NCBI RefSeq assembly: GCF_001613065.1
Contig: NZ_BDBQ01000027.1
Location: 62,001 to 126,000, forward strand
Reading direction: 5' to 3'
Source of the DNA: Nocardia miyunensis NBRC 108239
Lineage (GTDB): Bacteria; Actinomycetota; Actinomycetes; Mycobacteriales; Mycobacteriaceae
DNA: 64,000 bases
Below, in pieces: positions 32,176-41,526 of this stretch (positions are counted from its first letter, which is position 1; every line of letters begins with the position of its first letter). Below the pieces are notes generated by a model. It saw only the letters and a program-made list of their open reading frames with translations. It had not been told where the DNA came from and did no database searches. Position numbers and translations under genes: made by a program.

Positions 32176-33552
32176 ATGGGTGACGAAGCTCCGAACAATC
32201 CGAAGTCGTACAACCTGAACGATTTCAAGCCGGAGAACGAGAGCGTCGGCAAGAACACCGTGCTGGGCACCGACACCTCGATCGACACCGAGACCGGCCA
32301 GATCGCATGGGAGACCTACGGTAAGGACCTGGACACCCTTGTGAAGTACCGCGATTCGATCAATTCCGGATCGGTGCGAGATATGGCGAAGAATTGGCGC
32401 GCTCATGGCAGCTCGCTGGGCTCGCTCGCCGGCCAATTCTCGAACGAAGTGAAATCGAAGATCATCGATTCCTGGGATTCGGATGGCGGTAGCACCGCGT
32501 CGACGGCGGTACAGCGCTACGCCGATCAACTGTCGCAGCTCGCCACGGTCATCAACGCGGTCGCGAACAGTCTGGATTTCTCGGCGGATTTCCTCGACAT
32601 CACCCGTAACAACATTCCGAACGACAAGGGCGTGCTGATCGACGGGAAGTCGATCGTGACGAGTTCCGGCCAGTACGACGACGACAAGACCCGCGCGCAT
32701 CTGAGGAACTTGCTCACACAGCGGGCCAACGACGTCATGAACGAGGTCTTCGTTCCCGGCGGGAAATCCGCGGACGCGGCCATGCCGACATTCCCGCTCC
32801 CGCAATCGGTGACGCAAGGGCTCCCGGACCCAACCGGAAAGCGCAACGGCACTCCCGGCCCCGGTCCTTCCCTTGCCCTCCCTGGTCCCGGTCCGGCGAG
32901 CCCGAGTACGCCGTCATTGTCGCCGTCGGACTACGCCAAGCAGCAGAAGGAGTACACCAAGCAGCAGGAACAGCAGCGGAAGGAACAAGAGCAGCAACAG
33001 CAGCAGCAGGAACAACAGCAGCGACAACAAGAGCAACAGCAACAGACTCAGCAGGTCGAGCAGATGCTGGAGCAGGGGCTGCAACAGGGAGTGCAGGCTG
33101 CTCAGCAGATCGGACAGCAGTTCACGCAGAAGCCGGCCCTGACCGACGCGGAGAAGCTCGCCGACAGCCTGGAAGATCCCGCTGTGGCGGGGCTCGCTGC
33201 CTCGGCGCTGAACGGGCTGGGTGGTGCGACCGCTGGGGGTGGCGGCGCCGGTGGCAAAGGTTTCAACGCTCAGTCGCTGTTGGCGAGTGAGTCGGCGGCG
33301 TCGTCCAAATTGTTCCCGCGCGCGACCACGACCTCCGCGCTCGGCGAAAATATCACCGGACAGGTGAAGGCCGGACTCGCCACCAGCAGTAGCGGGATGG
33401 GAATGCCGGGCATGGGTCCCATGGGAGCCGCACAACGCGGCAATCAGAACGAGAAGGAGAAGAAGCGCGCCGAATTCCTGGATTCGGAGGAGTGGCTCGA
33501 GCAGGCCATGGGCGATGCCCCGATGACTTCGAAGCCGGTCGTCGAAGGATGA
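32176..33552 (+). CDS. PPE-like type VII secretion substrate with Gln-rich coiled coil
   Basis: 458 residues. A disordered leader of about 40 residues is followed by a helical domain (about 45-190). Its DSWDSDGGSTASTAVQRYADQLSQL resembles the WxG turn region of PPE/WXG100 proteins. Then come a Pro/Ser linker and a Q/E-rich coiled coil at about 255-320 (KEQEQQQQQQEQQQ). The end is Gly/Ala-rich with a conserved-looking tail EFLDSEEWLEQAMGDAP, which may be the secretion or chaperone signal. GGAGGTGAT upstream is a strong ribosome site. The EspG gene overlaps its stop by four bases, so chaperone and substrate are coupled. Confidence 0.75.
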   Translation: MGDEAPNNPKSYNLNDFKPENESVGKNTVLGTDTSIDTETGQIAWETYGKDLDTLVKYRDSINSGSVRDMAKNWRAHGSSLGSLAGQFSNEVKSKIIDSWDSDGGSTASTAVQRYADQLSQLATVINAVANSLDFSADFLDITRNNIPNDKGVLIDGKSIVTSSGQYDDDKTRAHLRNLLTQRANDVMNEVFVPGGKSADAAMPTFPLPQSVTQGLPDPTGKRNGTPGPGPSLALPGPGPASPSTPSLSPSDYAKQQKEYTKQQEQQRKEQEQQQQQQEQQQRQQEQQQQTQQVEQMLEQGLQQGVQAAQQIGQQFTQKPALTDAEKLADSLEDPAVAGLAASALNGLGGATAGGGGAGGKGFNAQSLLASESAASSKLFPRATTTSALGENITGQVKAGLATSSSGMGMPGMGPMGAAQRGNQNEKEKKRAEFLDSEEWLEQAMGDAPMTSKPVVEG

Positions 33553-34355
33553 TCGTTCATCGGGGGCGGCTGACGTCGCTCGAGCTCGTGGTGCTGTGGG
33601 AGCTGATGTCGAGCGACAGGCTGCCGTTCCCGCTCACGCACTGGCCGACTCAGCAGTACGAGGATGACTACATCCGCGCGAAAAGGGAAACGGCAGAACG
33701 GCTTTTGGGAATTCTGCCGCTCGACGCGCAACAGCTGTGGGAGGCCGCGGTCAACCCGGATATCGTCATCTGGGCGGCGGGCGAGGCGCCCGACGACGAG
33801 ACGGACCTGTCGGCGGTGACGCGCGTCGTCGGATTGCGGCGCGAGGGTTATGCGGTGGTCCTGGTCCAGCAGCCCGGCGAGAGTATCGAGCGCGGCGGTG
33901 ACGTCGAGGTCTACCAGACCGACGTCGTCGGGCTGGCGAACGCCGTGATCGGCCAACTGCCGAAGGTCGGGCGCGGTAAGCAGGGGGAAGTCGCGATCCT
34001 CCCGGAGCAGCCGGACGGAATGGACCACAGCTCCAGCTCCTCGCCGGTGCTCGATTCGAACGACTCGGAGCGTCAGCGCTCCGCCCGCTGGCGCAACGCG
34101 AAGGCGACCCAGCTCGGCGAGCTGAAAGTCGAGCCGGGCAGTGGGGCGCACTGGATCCAGGACCGCAGTGGCTATCTCGTACGCTGGCGCGATCTCGCCG
34201 ACGACGGCCGCTACCTGATCGAACCCAAGCCGAACCCGGTAGCGACTCCGGTGGACGACAACGCATTCGAGACATTCGTCAACCGGCGTGTCGCCGAACT
34301 GGTCCGGCGGATCCGGGAGAACCGGCCCGCCGAACGCGACTTCCGAGTCTCCTGA
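33549..34355 (+). CDS. EspG-family ESX secretion chaperone
   Basis: 268 residues in the EspG pattern: TSLELVVLWELMSSDRLPFPL near the start, YIRAKRETAERLLG, then strand-rich VIWAAGEAPDD and YAVVLVQQPGE. The C-terminal half has AKATQLGELKVEPG and RSGYLVRWRDLADDGRYLI. EspG proteins bind the tip of PPE proteins in the cytoplasm and keep them soluble for type VII export. It begins within the stop codon of the PPE-like gene (ATGA), the arrangement expected for a cognate pair. The next gene, the beta-lactamase-like protein, starts 24 bases after its stop. Confidence 0.85.
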   Translation: MIVHRGRLTSLELVVLWELMSSDRLPFPLTHWPTQQYEDDYIRAKRETAERLLGILPLDAQQLWEAAVNPDIVIWAAGEAPDDETDLSAVTRVVGLRREGYAVVLVQQPGESIERGGDVEVYQTDVVGLANAVIGQLPKVGRGKQGEVAILPEQPDGMDHSSSSSPVLDSNDSERQRSARWRNAKATQLGELKVEPGSGAHWIQDRSGYLVRWRDLADDGRYLIEPKPNPVATPVDDNAFETFVNRRVAELVRRIRENRPAERDFRVS

Positions 34356-34379
34356 GTATGCGGACGCGGAAGTAGCGAG

Positions 34380-35432
34380 ATGTTCGACGAGATGACGCGT
34401 GACACGCTCGAGTTCTTGCTCGAGACGCAGTTCTACGAAAAACGCCTTCCCGGCCTCGGCGCGGTCGTCGAAGTGGGCGATCAGCGATGGGAGCTCGCGC
34501 TCGGCGTCTCGGACGTGACCACCGGCGAACCGTTCCGGATCGGCGACCACCATCGCATCGGATGTGTCACGAAATCGTTCACCGCGACGGCTGTCCTGCA
34601 GCAGATCGACAGTGGCCGAGTCGGTTTCGACGACACGCTCGAACCGTTCGTCCCGGGAATCCCGAACGGTGAGCGCATCACGATCAAGCAGCTCCTGAAC
34701 ATGACATCCGGTGTCGCCAACTTCGTCGGCGCACCGGACTGGCTGCCGACGCAGGAGGACCTGTCGTTCGACAGCGTCGACGCGGACTGGCCGCAAGAGC
34801 GGAAGGTCGACCTGATGCGAAGCGGGCCAGCGGCTTTCGAACCCGGGGCCAGGGCCGATTACTGCGACAGCAACTACATTCTGCTCGGTCTCGTGCTCGA
34901 GCAGGTGACCGGCAAGCCCGCCGCCGACGTGATCAACGGCGACGTCGTCGCGGCGGTGCCCGGTTTGACGAGCACCGAATTCCCCTCGGTCGCAAAGCTT
35001 CCCGACCCGCATCCGACGATCTACGCACTCATGCCCGACGGCCGCACGCTGCGCGAGCTCGGCGATATGAACCCCAATGTCCTGTGGACGACCGGTGCGA
35101 TGACCTCGACGTTCGACGACCTCCTGATCTGGGTGCGCGAGCTTGCCGACAGCACGCTGCTGTCGGCGGAGCTGCAGCGTGAGCGATTGACGCCGACGCA
35201 CCTGGACCGCCGACGGGCCTTTCATCGGTACGGGCTCGGGGTGCAGCGCCTCGGCGCACTGCTCGGCCACAACAGCATCATGCCCGGTTCGTCGTGCGCG
35301 GTGTACCGCTATCCTGCCGAGGACGCGTCGTTCGCGGTCGTGACCAACGCGTCGGCGAACATCGACGCGATCAGCATGGAGATCGCCCTCGAACTCGTGC
35401 GGGCGCTCTACCCGAGGTTCGTCGATGGCTGA
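34380..35432 (+). CDS. Beta-lactamase/PBP-fold protein with Cys in place of the catalytic Ser
   Basis: 350 residues of the serine beta-lactamase/class C/LovD fold: GCVTKSFTATAVLQQIDSG, TIKQLLNMTSGVANF, NYILLGLVLEQVTGKPAADV and the C-terminal GHNSIMPGS. All three active-site boxes are altered. S-x-x-K reads C62-V-T-K65, Y-x-N reads Y161-C162-D163, and H-x-G reads H297-N298-S299. There is no signal peptide, so it is cytoplasmic. Its stop overlaps the start of the polyketide synthase by eight bases, implying joint action. Relatives in biosynthesis act as acyltransferases, transesterases or PBP-type thioesterases, so a role in product release or transfer is plausible but unproven. Confidence 0.82.
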   Translation: MFDEMTRDTLEFLLETQFYEKRLPGLGAVVEVGDQRWELALGVSDVTTGEPFRIGDHHRIGCVTKSFTATAVLQQIDSGRVGFDDTLEPFVPGIPNGERITIKQLLNMTSGVANFVGAPDWLPTQEDLSFDSVDADWPQERKVDLMRSGPAAFEPGARADYCDSNYILLGLVLEQVTGKPAADVINGDVVAAVPGLTSTEFPSVAKLPDPHPTIYALMPDGRTLRELGDMNPNVLWTTGAMTSTFDDLLIWVRELADSTLLSAELQRERLTPTHLDRRRAFHRYGLGVQRLGALLGHNSIMPGSSCAVYRYPAEDASFAVVTNASANIDAISMEIALELVRALYPRFVDG

Positions 35433-38400
35433 GCCGGCCCGCGCGCCAGCCGACCCGATCGCGATCGTCGGCATCGGATGCCGGTATCCGGGCGGTATCG
35501 CCTCGGCGGCCGATCTCTGGTCGTTCGCCGCCGAAGGGCGCAGTGCCACTTCACCATTCCCGACCGATCGAGGGTGGGATCGGGGCCGGCTCCCGGCCTC
35601 GGTCAACTCCCGGCGCGGGAATTTTCTCGACGCGGCGGACGCGTTCGACGCGGCGTTATTCGGCATCAGTCCGCGCGAGGCGTTGGCGATGGACCCGCAG
35701 CAACGGCTGCTGCTGGAAACATCGTGGGAAGCCTTGGAACGCAGCGGCATCGATCCGTTGTCGCTCGCCGACTCCGAAACCGGGGTCTATTTCGGCGTCG
35801 CCGCGCTGGACTACGGCGGTCGGGTCGCCTCCGACCGCATGGGCCTGGCGGGGCACCTAGCCACGGGAACCGCGCCCGCCGTCGCGTCCGGGCGGGTCGC
35901 GTACTCGCTCGGGCTGGCGGGCCCGGCGATCACCGTGGACACGGCATGCTCCTCGTCGCTCGTCGCGATACACCTTGCGGCGCAGGCATTGCGGACCGGT
36001 GACTGCACGCTCGCGCTGGCAGGCGGTGCGACTGTGTTGAGTTCGCCGAATGCTATCGTCGGCTTGGCCGAACTGGGCGCGCTCGCCGAAGATGGCCGGT
36101 GCAAGCCGTTCTCGGCCGCCGCCGACGGGTTCGGGATCGGTGAGGGCGTGGGCGTGCTGGTCCTGGAACGACTTTCGGAGGCTCGTCGGCACGATCATCC
36201 GGTGCTTGCCCTGCTTCGCGGATCGGCGACCGGTCAGGACGGCGCTTCGCGCGGACTGACGGTACCGAGCGGCCCCGCGCAGGAGCGGGTCATCCGCAAG
36301 GCACTCGCCGACGCCGGGCTCACCCCTGCCGACATCGATGTCGTGGAGGCGCACGGTACCGGAACAACGGTCGGCGACCCGATCGAGGCGACCGCCCTGA
36401 TCGCGACCTACGGCGAAACACGCTCGGCCGCAATGCCATTGCTGGTCGGGTCGGTGAAATCGAATATCGGTCACGCGCAGGCCGCGGCGGGCGTCGCCGG
36501 GGTGATCGAGATGGTCGAGGCGATGCGACGCGGGACGGTCCCGCCGACGCTGCATGCCGATCGGTTGACCACCGCGGTCGACTGGTCGACCGGTGCGGTG
36601 CGGGTGGTGGCCGAGCCGACCGCATGGCCGTCGCGGGCCCACGTTCGTCGCGCGGGTGTCTCGGCGTTCGGCATCAGCGGCACCAACGCTCATGTGATCC
36701 TGGAACAGGCGCCGACCGGACCCGCGACAGCGGTGCGGCGACGGCCGGCTGTCGCGGTTCCGCTCGAGCTGTCGGCGAAGACGGGACGAGCGTTGGCGGA
36801 GCAGGCTTCCCGGCTGCTGTCGGTGCTGGACAACGAGCCGGCGGACATCGCGTGGTCGCTGGCGAACGGCCGAGCCGGGCTCGCCTGCCGAGCCGTCGTC
36901 GTCGGCGCGGGCAGCGACGAACTGCGTGCGGGTCTGACCGCGGTCGCCGAGGGCCGAGCCGCCGAGAACGTCGTCACGACCGGCAGACCGACCGGTGGCA
37001 CGGTATTCGTGTTCCCCGGTCAGGGGTCGCAGTGGGCCGGGATGGCGGCCGAACTGCTGGACACCGCACCGGCATTCGCCGAGCACATCGACAAATGTGC
37101 TGCCGTGTTCGCCGAGTTGGTCGACTGGTCGCTGCTCGACGTGCTGCGGCACGAGTCGCGTGCGCCCGGGCTCGAAAGAGTCGATGTGGTGCAGCCGGTG
37201 CTGTTCGCCGTCATGACTTCGCTGGCTCGGCTGTGGCAGTCGATCGGTGTCGAACCGGCTGCGGTGGTTGGTCATTCGCAGGGCGAGATCGCGGCCGCCT
37301 ACGTCGCCGGGGCGCTGTCGCTGGCCGAGGCCGCACGTCTCGTCGTCGTCCGCAGTCGCGCGCTCCTCGGGCTCGCGGGCCAGGGCGGCATGGTGTCGGT
37401 GCCGCAACCGGTCGACGATGTAGGCGCACTGCTCGAAAAGTGGTCCGGCCGACTGGGTGTCGCGGTGATCAACGGCCCGCGTTCGACGGTGGTGTCCGGT
37501 GAGGCAGCCGCGATAGCGGAATTGATCGCCCACAGCGACGTCAACGGCCTTCGCGCCAAACGGATTCCGGTGGACTACGCCGCGCACTCGGCACAGGTCG
37601 ACTCGATCGGCGCCGAGTTGCGCTCGGCGCTCGCCGGAATCGAAACCGCCGCTCCCGAACGAGGAGGACAGCCGCCGAAGCCTGCGGGGCCGGGGAGCGT
37701 TGTTCCGATATTCTCGACGGTCACCGGCGGCCCGCTGGACCCGATCTCGATGGACGCCGCGTATTGGTTCGAAAATCTCAGGCAGCCGGTGCGATTCGAG
37801 TCGGCGGTGCGAGCCGCCTATGAGCACGGATATCGCAGTTTCGTCGAGGTGAGCCCGCACCCGGTGCTGACCGTCGGAATTCAGGAGACGCTCGACACCG
37901 ACGACGTCACGGTCGTCGAAACGGTACGGCGCGACCAGGGCGGCATGCGCCGCTTCCTCCTGTCCGCGGCGCACGTGAGCGCCTCGTGGCGACCCTACCT
38001 CCGAGCGCTGCGACCCCAGCGGGTCGACCTGCCGGTATATCCGTTCCAGCACAATCGTTTCTGGCTCACGGCCGATGAGGGCGGGGCCGGTGCCGTGCAC
38101 CCGTTCATCGATGCGATGGTCGAACACCCCGAATCGGGTGAAGTGACGTTCGCCGGTGAGGTGTCGGTCGACCGCCAGCCCTGGCTCGCCGACCACGCTG
38201 TCGCCGGAACGGTCCTGTTGCCGGGTGCCGCGACGGTCGAACTCGTCCTGGCGGTCGGCGCGCGGATCGGCTGCCCATGTCTTTCCGAGCTCGTGCTGCA
38301 CGCGCCGCTCGTCGTCCCCGAATCCGGTGCGGTGCAGCACCGAACGGTCGTCGGCACGCCCGAATCATCGGGCAGGCGAACGGTCCGGTGCTACATGCCG

Positions 38401-41400
38401 ACCGGCGATTCGGCGCAGTGGACCCTGTACGCCGCCGGCGCGGTGGCGAACGAGCGCAACGGTTCGCCGCCGGTTGTCGCGGCATGGCCCCCGCAAGGCG
38501 CAACGCAGGTCGATCTCGGCGACTTCTACGAACGATGTGCGGTCCGAGGCTACGAATACGGTCCGGCGTTTCGCGGGCTGCGTGCCACTTGGGTGAAGGG
38601 CGCCTCGGCGAAGGACAGGGAGTTCTTCGCCGAGGTCGTCGTACCGCTCCCGTCCGGTACAGCGGGATTCGGCTTGCACCCGGCACTGCTCGATGCCGCG
38701 TTGCACGTGCTGATCGAGCAGTTCGCCAGTCGCGAAACCGACACGGTGACAATGCCGTTCGCATGGGAGGGCGTCGAACTGTACTCGGTCGGCGCGACTG
38801 CGCTGCGGGTGCACGTGGCGACGCTGGCCGACGACCGTGTCGCGGTGACACTGTTCGACACCGCCGGGTCCGTAGTCGCCAGGATCGATTCGCTCGCGAC
38901 TCGGTCGATCGACCGACGGCAGTTGGCGGGCGGGCCGGTGTTCGGCCTCGATTGGGTCCCGGTCACGATCTCGGAACACCGACGGGACCGAATTGGCAAG
39001 GTGCCCAACGTATTACGTTGCCAGGAAAAGCCGGTGACCGACGGTGATCTGCCACGGGCGGTTCGCGCGCGACTTGCCGCGGTCCTCGATCAGATCCAGC
39101 GGTGGCTGGAACGCGGCGACGACAGCACGCTCGTCGTCGTCACCTGTCGGGCGGTCGCGGTGAACGGTGGCGAGGACGTGGAAGATCTCGTGCACGCACC
39201 GGTGTGGGGGCTGCTGCGGGCAGCGCAGAACGAGCATCCGGGGCGAATCGTGCTCGTGGATGTCGACGACTGGACACACCGCCGCGCGGCGATATCGGCG
39301 GCGCTGGCAGGCGACGAACCGCAACTTGCGTACCGACGCGGAATCACCTACGCGCCCAGGCTTGTTCGTGCGCGCGCCGACCTGGTCGGCAATCCCGAGC
39401 TGGTCGAGGCCGGACCTTGGCAATTGCGGACCGCCGGTACCGGAACGCTTCAGTCGGCCAATCTGCGCCTGGCGGCTCTACCGGAGCCGGAACGGGCGCT
39501 GCGGGACGGCGAAATCCGGATCGCGGTTCGCGTGGCCGGGCTGAACTTCCGCGACGTCATGATCGCGCTCGGCATGCGCGACGAGGTCGACGCCGAAATG
39601 GGCGCCGAAATGGGTGCCGACGGAGCCGGTGTCGTGGTCGAGGTCGCCTCCGGCGTCACGACGGTTGCGCCCGGGGACCGGGTGATGGGCCTACTGGGTC
39701 CGATCGCGTCGACCGCGATCGTCGACCACCGGTTGGTGGTCCCGATTCCGGCCGGAATGTCGTTCGCGGAAGCTGCCACTACGCCTGCGGTGTTCCTTAC
39801 CGTCTACTTCGCCCTGCGCGACCTGGCGCGTCTGGCGCCGGGCGAGCGGTTGCTGGTGCACGCGGCGACCGGCGGTGTCGGCATGGCGGCGATCGCGCTG
39901 GCTCGGCATTGGGGCGCGGAACTGTTCGTCACGGCGAGCCCGGGCAAGCAGCACGTGCTGCGGGCGCTCGGATTCGACGACGACCATATCGGCGACTCGC
40001 GCACGATCGAGTTCGAGCAGGCGTTCCTCGCGACGACCGCCGGTGCCGGTGTGGACGTCGTAATCGACTCGCTCGCAGGCGATTTCGTCGATGCGTCGCT
40101 GCGTTTGCTGCCCCGTGGCGGCCGGTTCGTCGAGCTGGGAAAGACCGACATCCGCGACGCGGCGACCGTCGCGGCGGCCTATCCCGGTGTGGCGTACCAG
40201 GCGTTCGCCGTGATCGACATCGGCCCCGAACGGATCCAGCAGATGCTGGCCGACATCGCGGCGATGTTCGAATCCGGTGTACTCCGGCCGTTGCCGGTCG
40301 GCCGCTGGGACATCCGTCGTGCGCCGGAAGCCCTGCGCTACCTCGGTCACGCGCGACATATCGGCAAGTTGGCACTCATGATCCCGGCCGGACAGCGGCG
40401 TGCAGGCACCGTCCTGATCACCGGCGGCACCGGTGTCATCGGCGCAACGCTCGCGCGACATCTCGTGAGTCGCCACGGTGTCCGGAACCTGGTGCTGCTC
40501 AGCCGCCGTGGCATCGGCGCGCCCGGTGCGGCACAGCTGCGCAGCGAGCTCAGCTCGCTCGGGGCGGCCGTACGGATCGTGGCATGCGATGTCGCGCACC
40601 GTGATTCGCTGCACGCCGTGGTCGCGGGGATCGACCCGCCGCTGGTCGGCGTGATCCACGCGGCGGGCGTGCTCGACGACGCGATGATCGACACGATGAC
40701 CCCTCGGCAACTCGAGACGGTGCTCCGGCCGAAAGTCGACGCCGCCTGGCACCTGCACGAGGCGACGTCCGGGTCGGACCTGTCGATGTTCGTCCTGTTC
40801 TCCTCGGTCGCAGGCATATTCGGTCCGGCCGGTCAGGCAAACTATGCCGCGGCCAACACGTTCCTCGACGCGCTGGCCGCGCACCGTCGCCAACTCGGTC
40901 TGCCTGCCTGTTCGCTCGGCTGGGGCTTCTGGGAATCCGCGACCGGCATGACCGGGCATCTCCGAGAGCGAGATAGGACTCGCGTGGCACGAGCCGGCCT
41001 CGTCGCCATGTCATCGGCAGAGGCCCTCGACCTGTTCGACGAGGCGATCGGGCTCGGCCGTCCGTTCGTCGTGCCCGCTCGACTCGACATCGCCGCCATG
41101 CGGTCCGGGGAGATACTTCCCGCGCTGACGCGCGGCTTGGTGCGGGCGGCGCCGAAGGCGAGCGTCGCGGCGGGCGTGCTCGCGACCGGCCGCCTCGCTG
41201 GACTCGGTCCGGCACAACGACGCGAGCAGGTGCTCGCGGTCGTGCGGTTCACCGCGGCCGCGGTGCTCGGCTACGACGGCCCGGCCGCGATCGGCATCGA
41301 CCGGTCGTTCAAGGAACTCGGCTTCGACTCCCTCGGCGCGGTCGAGTTCCGCAATCGCCTGCGGGCCGAGCTCGGCGTCTCGTTGCCGACCACGGTCGTA

Positions 41401-41457
41401 TTCGAATATCCGACCGCCGCGACGCTGACCGACCACATTTGCGAAGCGTTGGAATGA
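35425..41457 (+). CDS. Fully reducing type I polyketide synthase (KS-AT-DH-ER-KR-ACP), Mas-like
   Basis: 2010 residues, one module. KS (about 8-430): C175 in VDTACSSSL, His in EAHGTGTTVGDP and SNIGHAQ. AT (about 520-830): S618 in GHSQGEIAAAY, specificity box Y718-A-A-H721, close to the methylmalonyl YASH. DH (about 890-1165): H924 in DHAVAGTVLLPG and LLDAALH. ER (about 1340-1650): LNFRDVMIALG and HAATGGVGMAAIAL. KR (about 1660-1840): LITGGTGVIGATLA, an LDD motif (B-type) and Y1807. ACP (about 1925-2005): S1969 in LGFDSLGAVEF. All catalytic residues look intact. The order equals mycocerosic-acid-type synthases, so it probably iterates to make a saturated methyl-branched acyl chain. No thioesterase, loading ligase or PapA is adjacent. 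Confidence 0.92.
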   Translation: MAEPARAPADPIAIVGIGCRYPGGIASAADLWSFAAEGRSATSPFPTDRGWDRGRLPASVNSRRGNFLDAADAFDAALFGISPREALAMDPQQRLLLETSWEALERSGIDPLSLADSETGVYFGVAALDYGGRVASDRMGLAGHLATGTAPAVASGRVAYSLGLAGPAITVDTACSSSLVAIHLAAQALRTGDCTLALAGGATVLSSPNAIVGLAELGALAEDGRCKPFSAAADGFGIGEGVGVLVLERLSEARRHDHPVLALLRGSATGQDGASRGLTVPSGPAQERVIRKALADAGLTPADIDVVEAHGTGTTVGDPIEATALIATYGETRSAAMPLLVGSVKSNIGHAQAAAGVAGVIEMVEAMRRGTVPPTLHADRLTTAVDWSTGAVRVVAEPTAWPSRAHVRRAGVSAFGISGTNAHVILEQAPTGPATAVRRRPAVAVPLELSAKTGRALAEQASRLLSVLDNEPADIAWSLANGRAGLACRAVVVGAGSDELRAGLTAVAEGRAAENVVTTGRPTGGTVFVFPGQGSQWAGMAAELLDTAPAFAEHIDKCAAVFAELVDWSLLDVLRHESRAPGLERVDVVQPVLFAVMTSLARLWQSIGVEPAAVVGHSQGEIAAAYVAGALSLAEAARLVVVRSRALLGLAGQGGMVSVPQPVDDVGALLEKWSGRLGVAVINGPRSTVVSGEAAAIAELIAHSDVNGLRAKRIPVDYAAHSAQVDSIGAELRSALAGIETAAPERGGQPPKPAGPGSVVPIFSTVTGGPLDPISMDAAYWFENLRQPVRFESAVRAAYEHGYRSFVEVSPHPVLTVGIQETLDTDDVTVVETVRRDQGGMRRFLLSAAHVSASWRPYLRALRPQRVDLPVYPFQHNRFWLTADEGGAGAVHPFIDAMVEHPESGEVTFAGEVSVDRQPWLADHAVAGTVLLPGAATVELVLAVGARIGCPCLSELVLHAPLVVPESGAVQHRTVVGTPESSGRRTVRCYMPTGDSAQWTLYAAGAVANERNGSPPVVAAWPPQGATQVDLGDFYERCAVRGYEYGPAFRGLRATWVKGASAKDREFFAEVVVPLPSGTAGFGLHPALLDAALHVLIEQFASRETDTVTMPFAWEGVELYSVGATALRVHVATLADDRVAVTLFDTAGSVVARIDSLATRSIDRRQLAGGPVFGLDWVPVTISEHRRDRIGKVPNVLRCQEKPVTDGDLPRAVRARLAAVLDQIQRWLERGDDSTLVVVTCRAVAVNGGEDVEDLVHAPVWGLLRAAQNEHPGRIVLVDVDDWTHRRAAISAALAGDEPQLAYRRGITYAPRLVRARADLVGNPELVEAGPWQLRTAGTGTLQSANLRLAALPEPERALRDGEIRIAVRVAGLNFRDVMIALGMRDEVDAEMGAEMGADGAGVVVEVASGVTTVAPGDRVMGLLGPIASTAIVDHRLVVPIPAGMSFAEAATTPAVFLTVYFALRDLARLAPGERLLVHAATGGVGMAAIALARHWGAELFVTASPGKQHVLRALGFDDDHIGDSRTIEFEQAFLATTAGAGVDVVIDSLAGDFVDASLRLLPRGGRFVELGKTDIRDAATVAAAYPGVAYQAFAVIDIGPERIQQMLADIAAMFESGVLRPLPVGRWDIRRAPEALRYLGHARHIGKLALMIPAGQRRAGTVLITGGTGVIGATLARHLVSRHGVRNLVLLSRRGIGAPGAAQLRSELSSLGAAVRIVACDVAHRDSLHAVVAGIDPPLVGVIHAAGVLDDAMIDTMTPRQLETVLRPKVDAAWHLHEATSGSDLSMFVLFSSVAGIFGPAGQANYAAANTFLDALAAHRRQLGLPACSLGWGFWESATGMTGHLRERDRTRVARAGLVAMSSAEALDLFDEAIGLGRPFVVPARLDIAAMRSGEILPALTRGLVRAAPKASVAAGVLATGRLAGLGPAQRREQVLAVVRFTAAAVLGYDGPAAIGIDRSFKELGFDSLGAVEFRNRLRAELGVSLPTTVVFEYPTAATLTDHICEALE

Positions 41458-41526
41458 TCCGCGCACCCGCCGGCCGGGATCCAGGCCGTGAGTGAGGCGT
41501 CGGTCGATGGTCCGCGTGTGGAGGGG

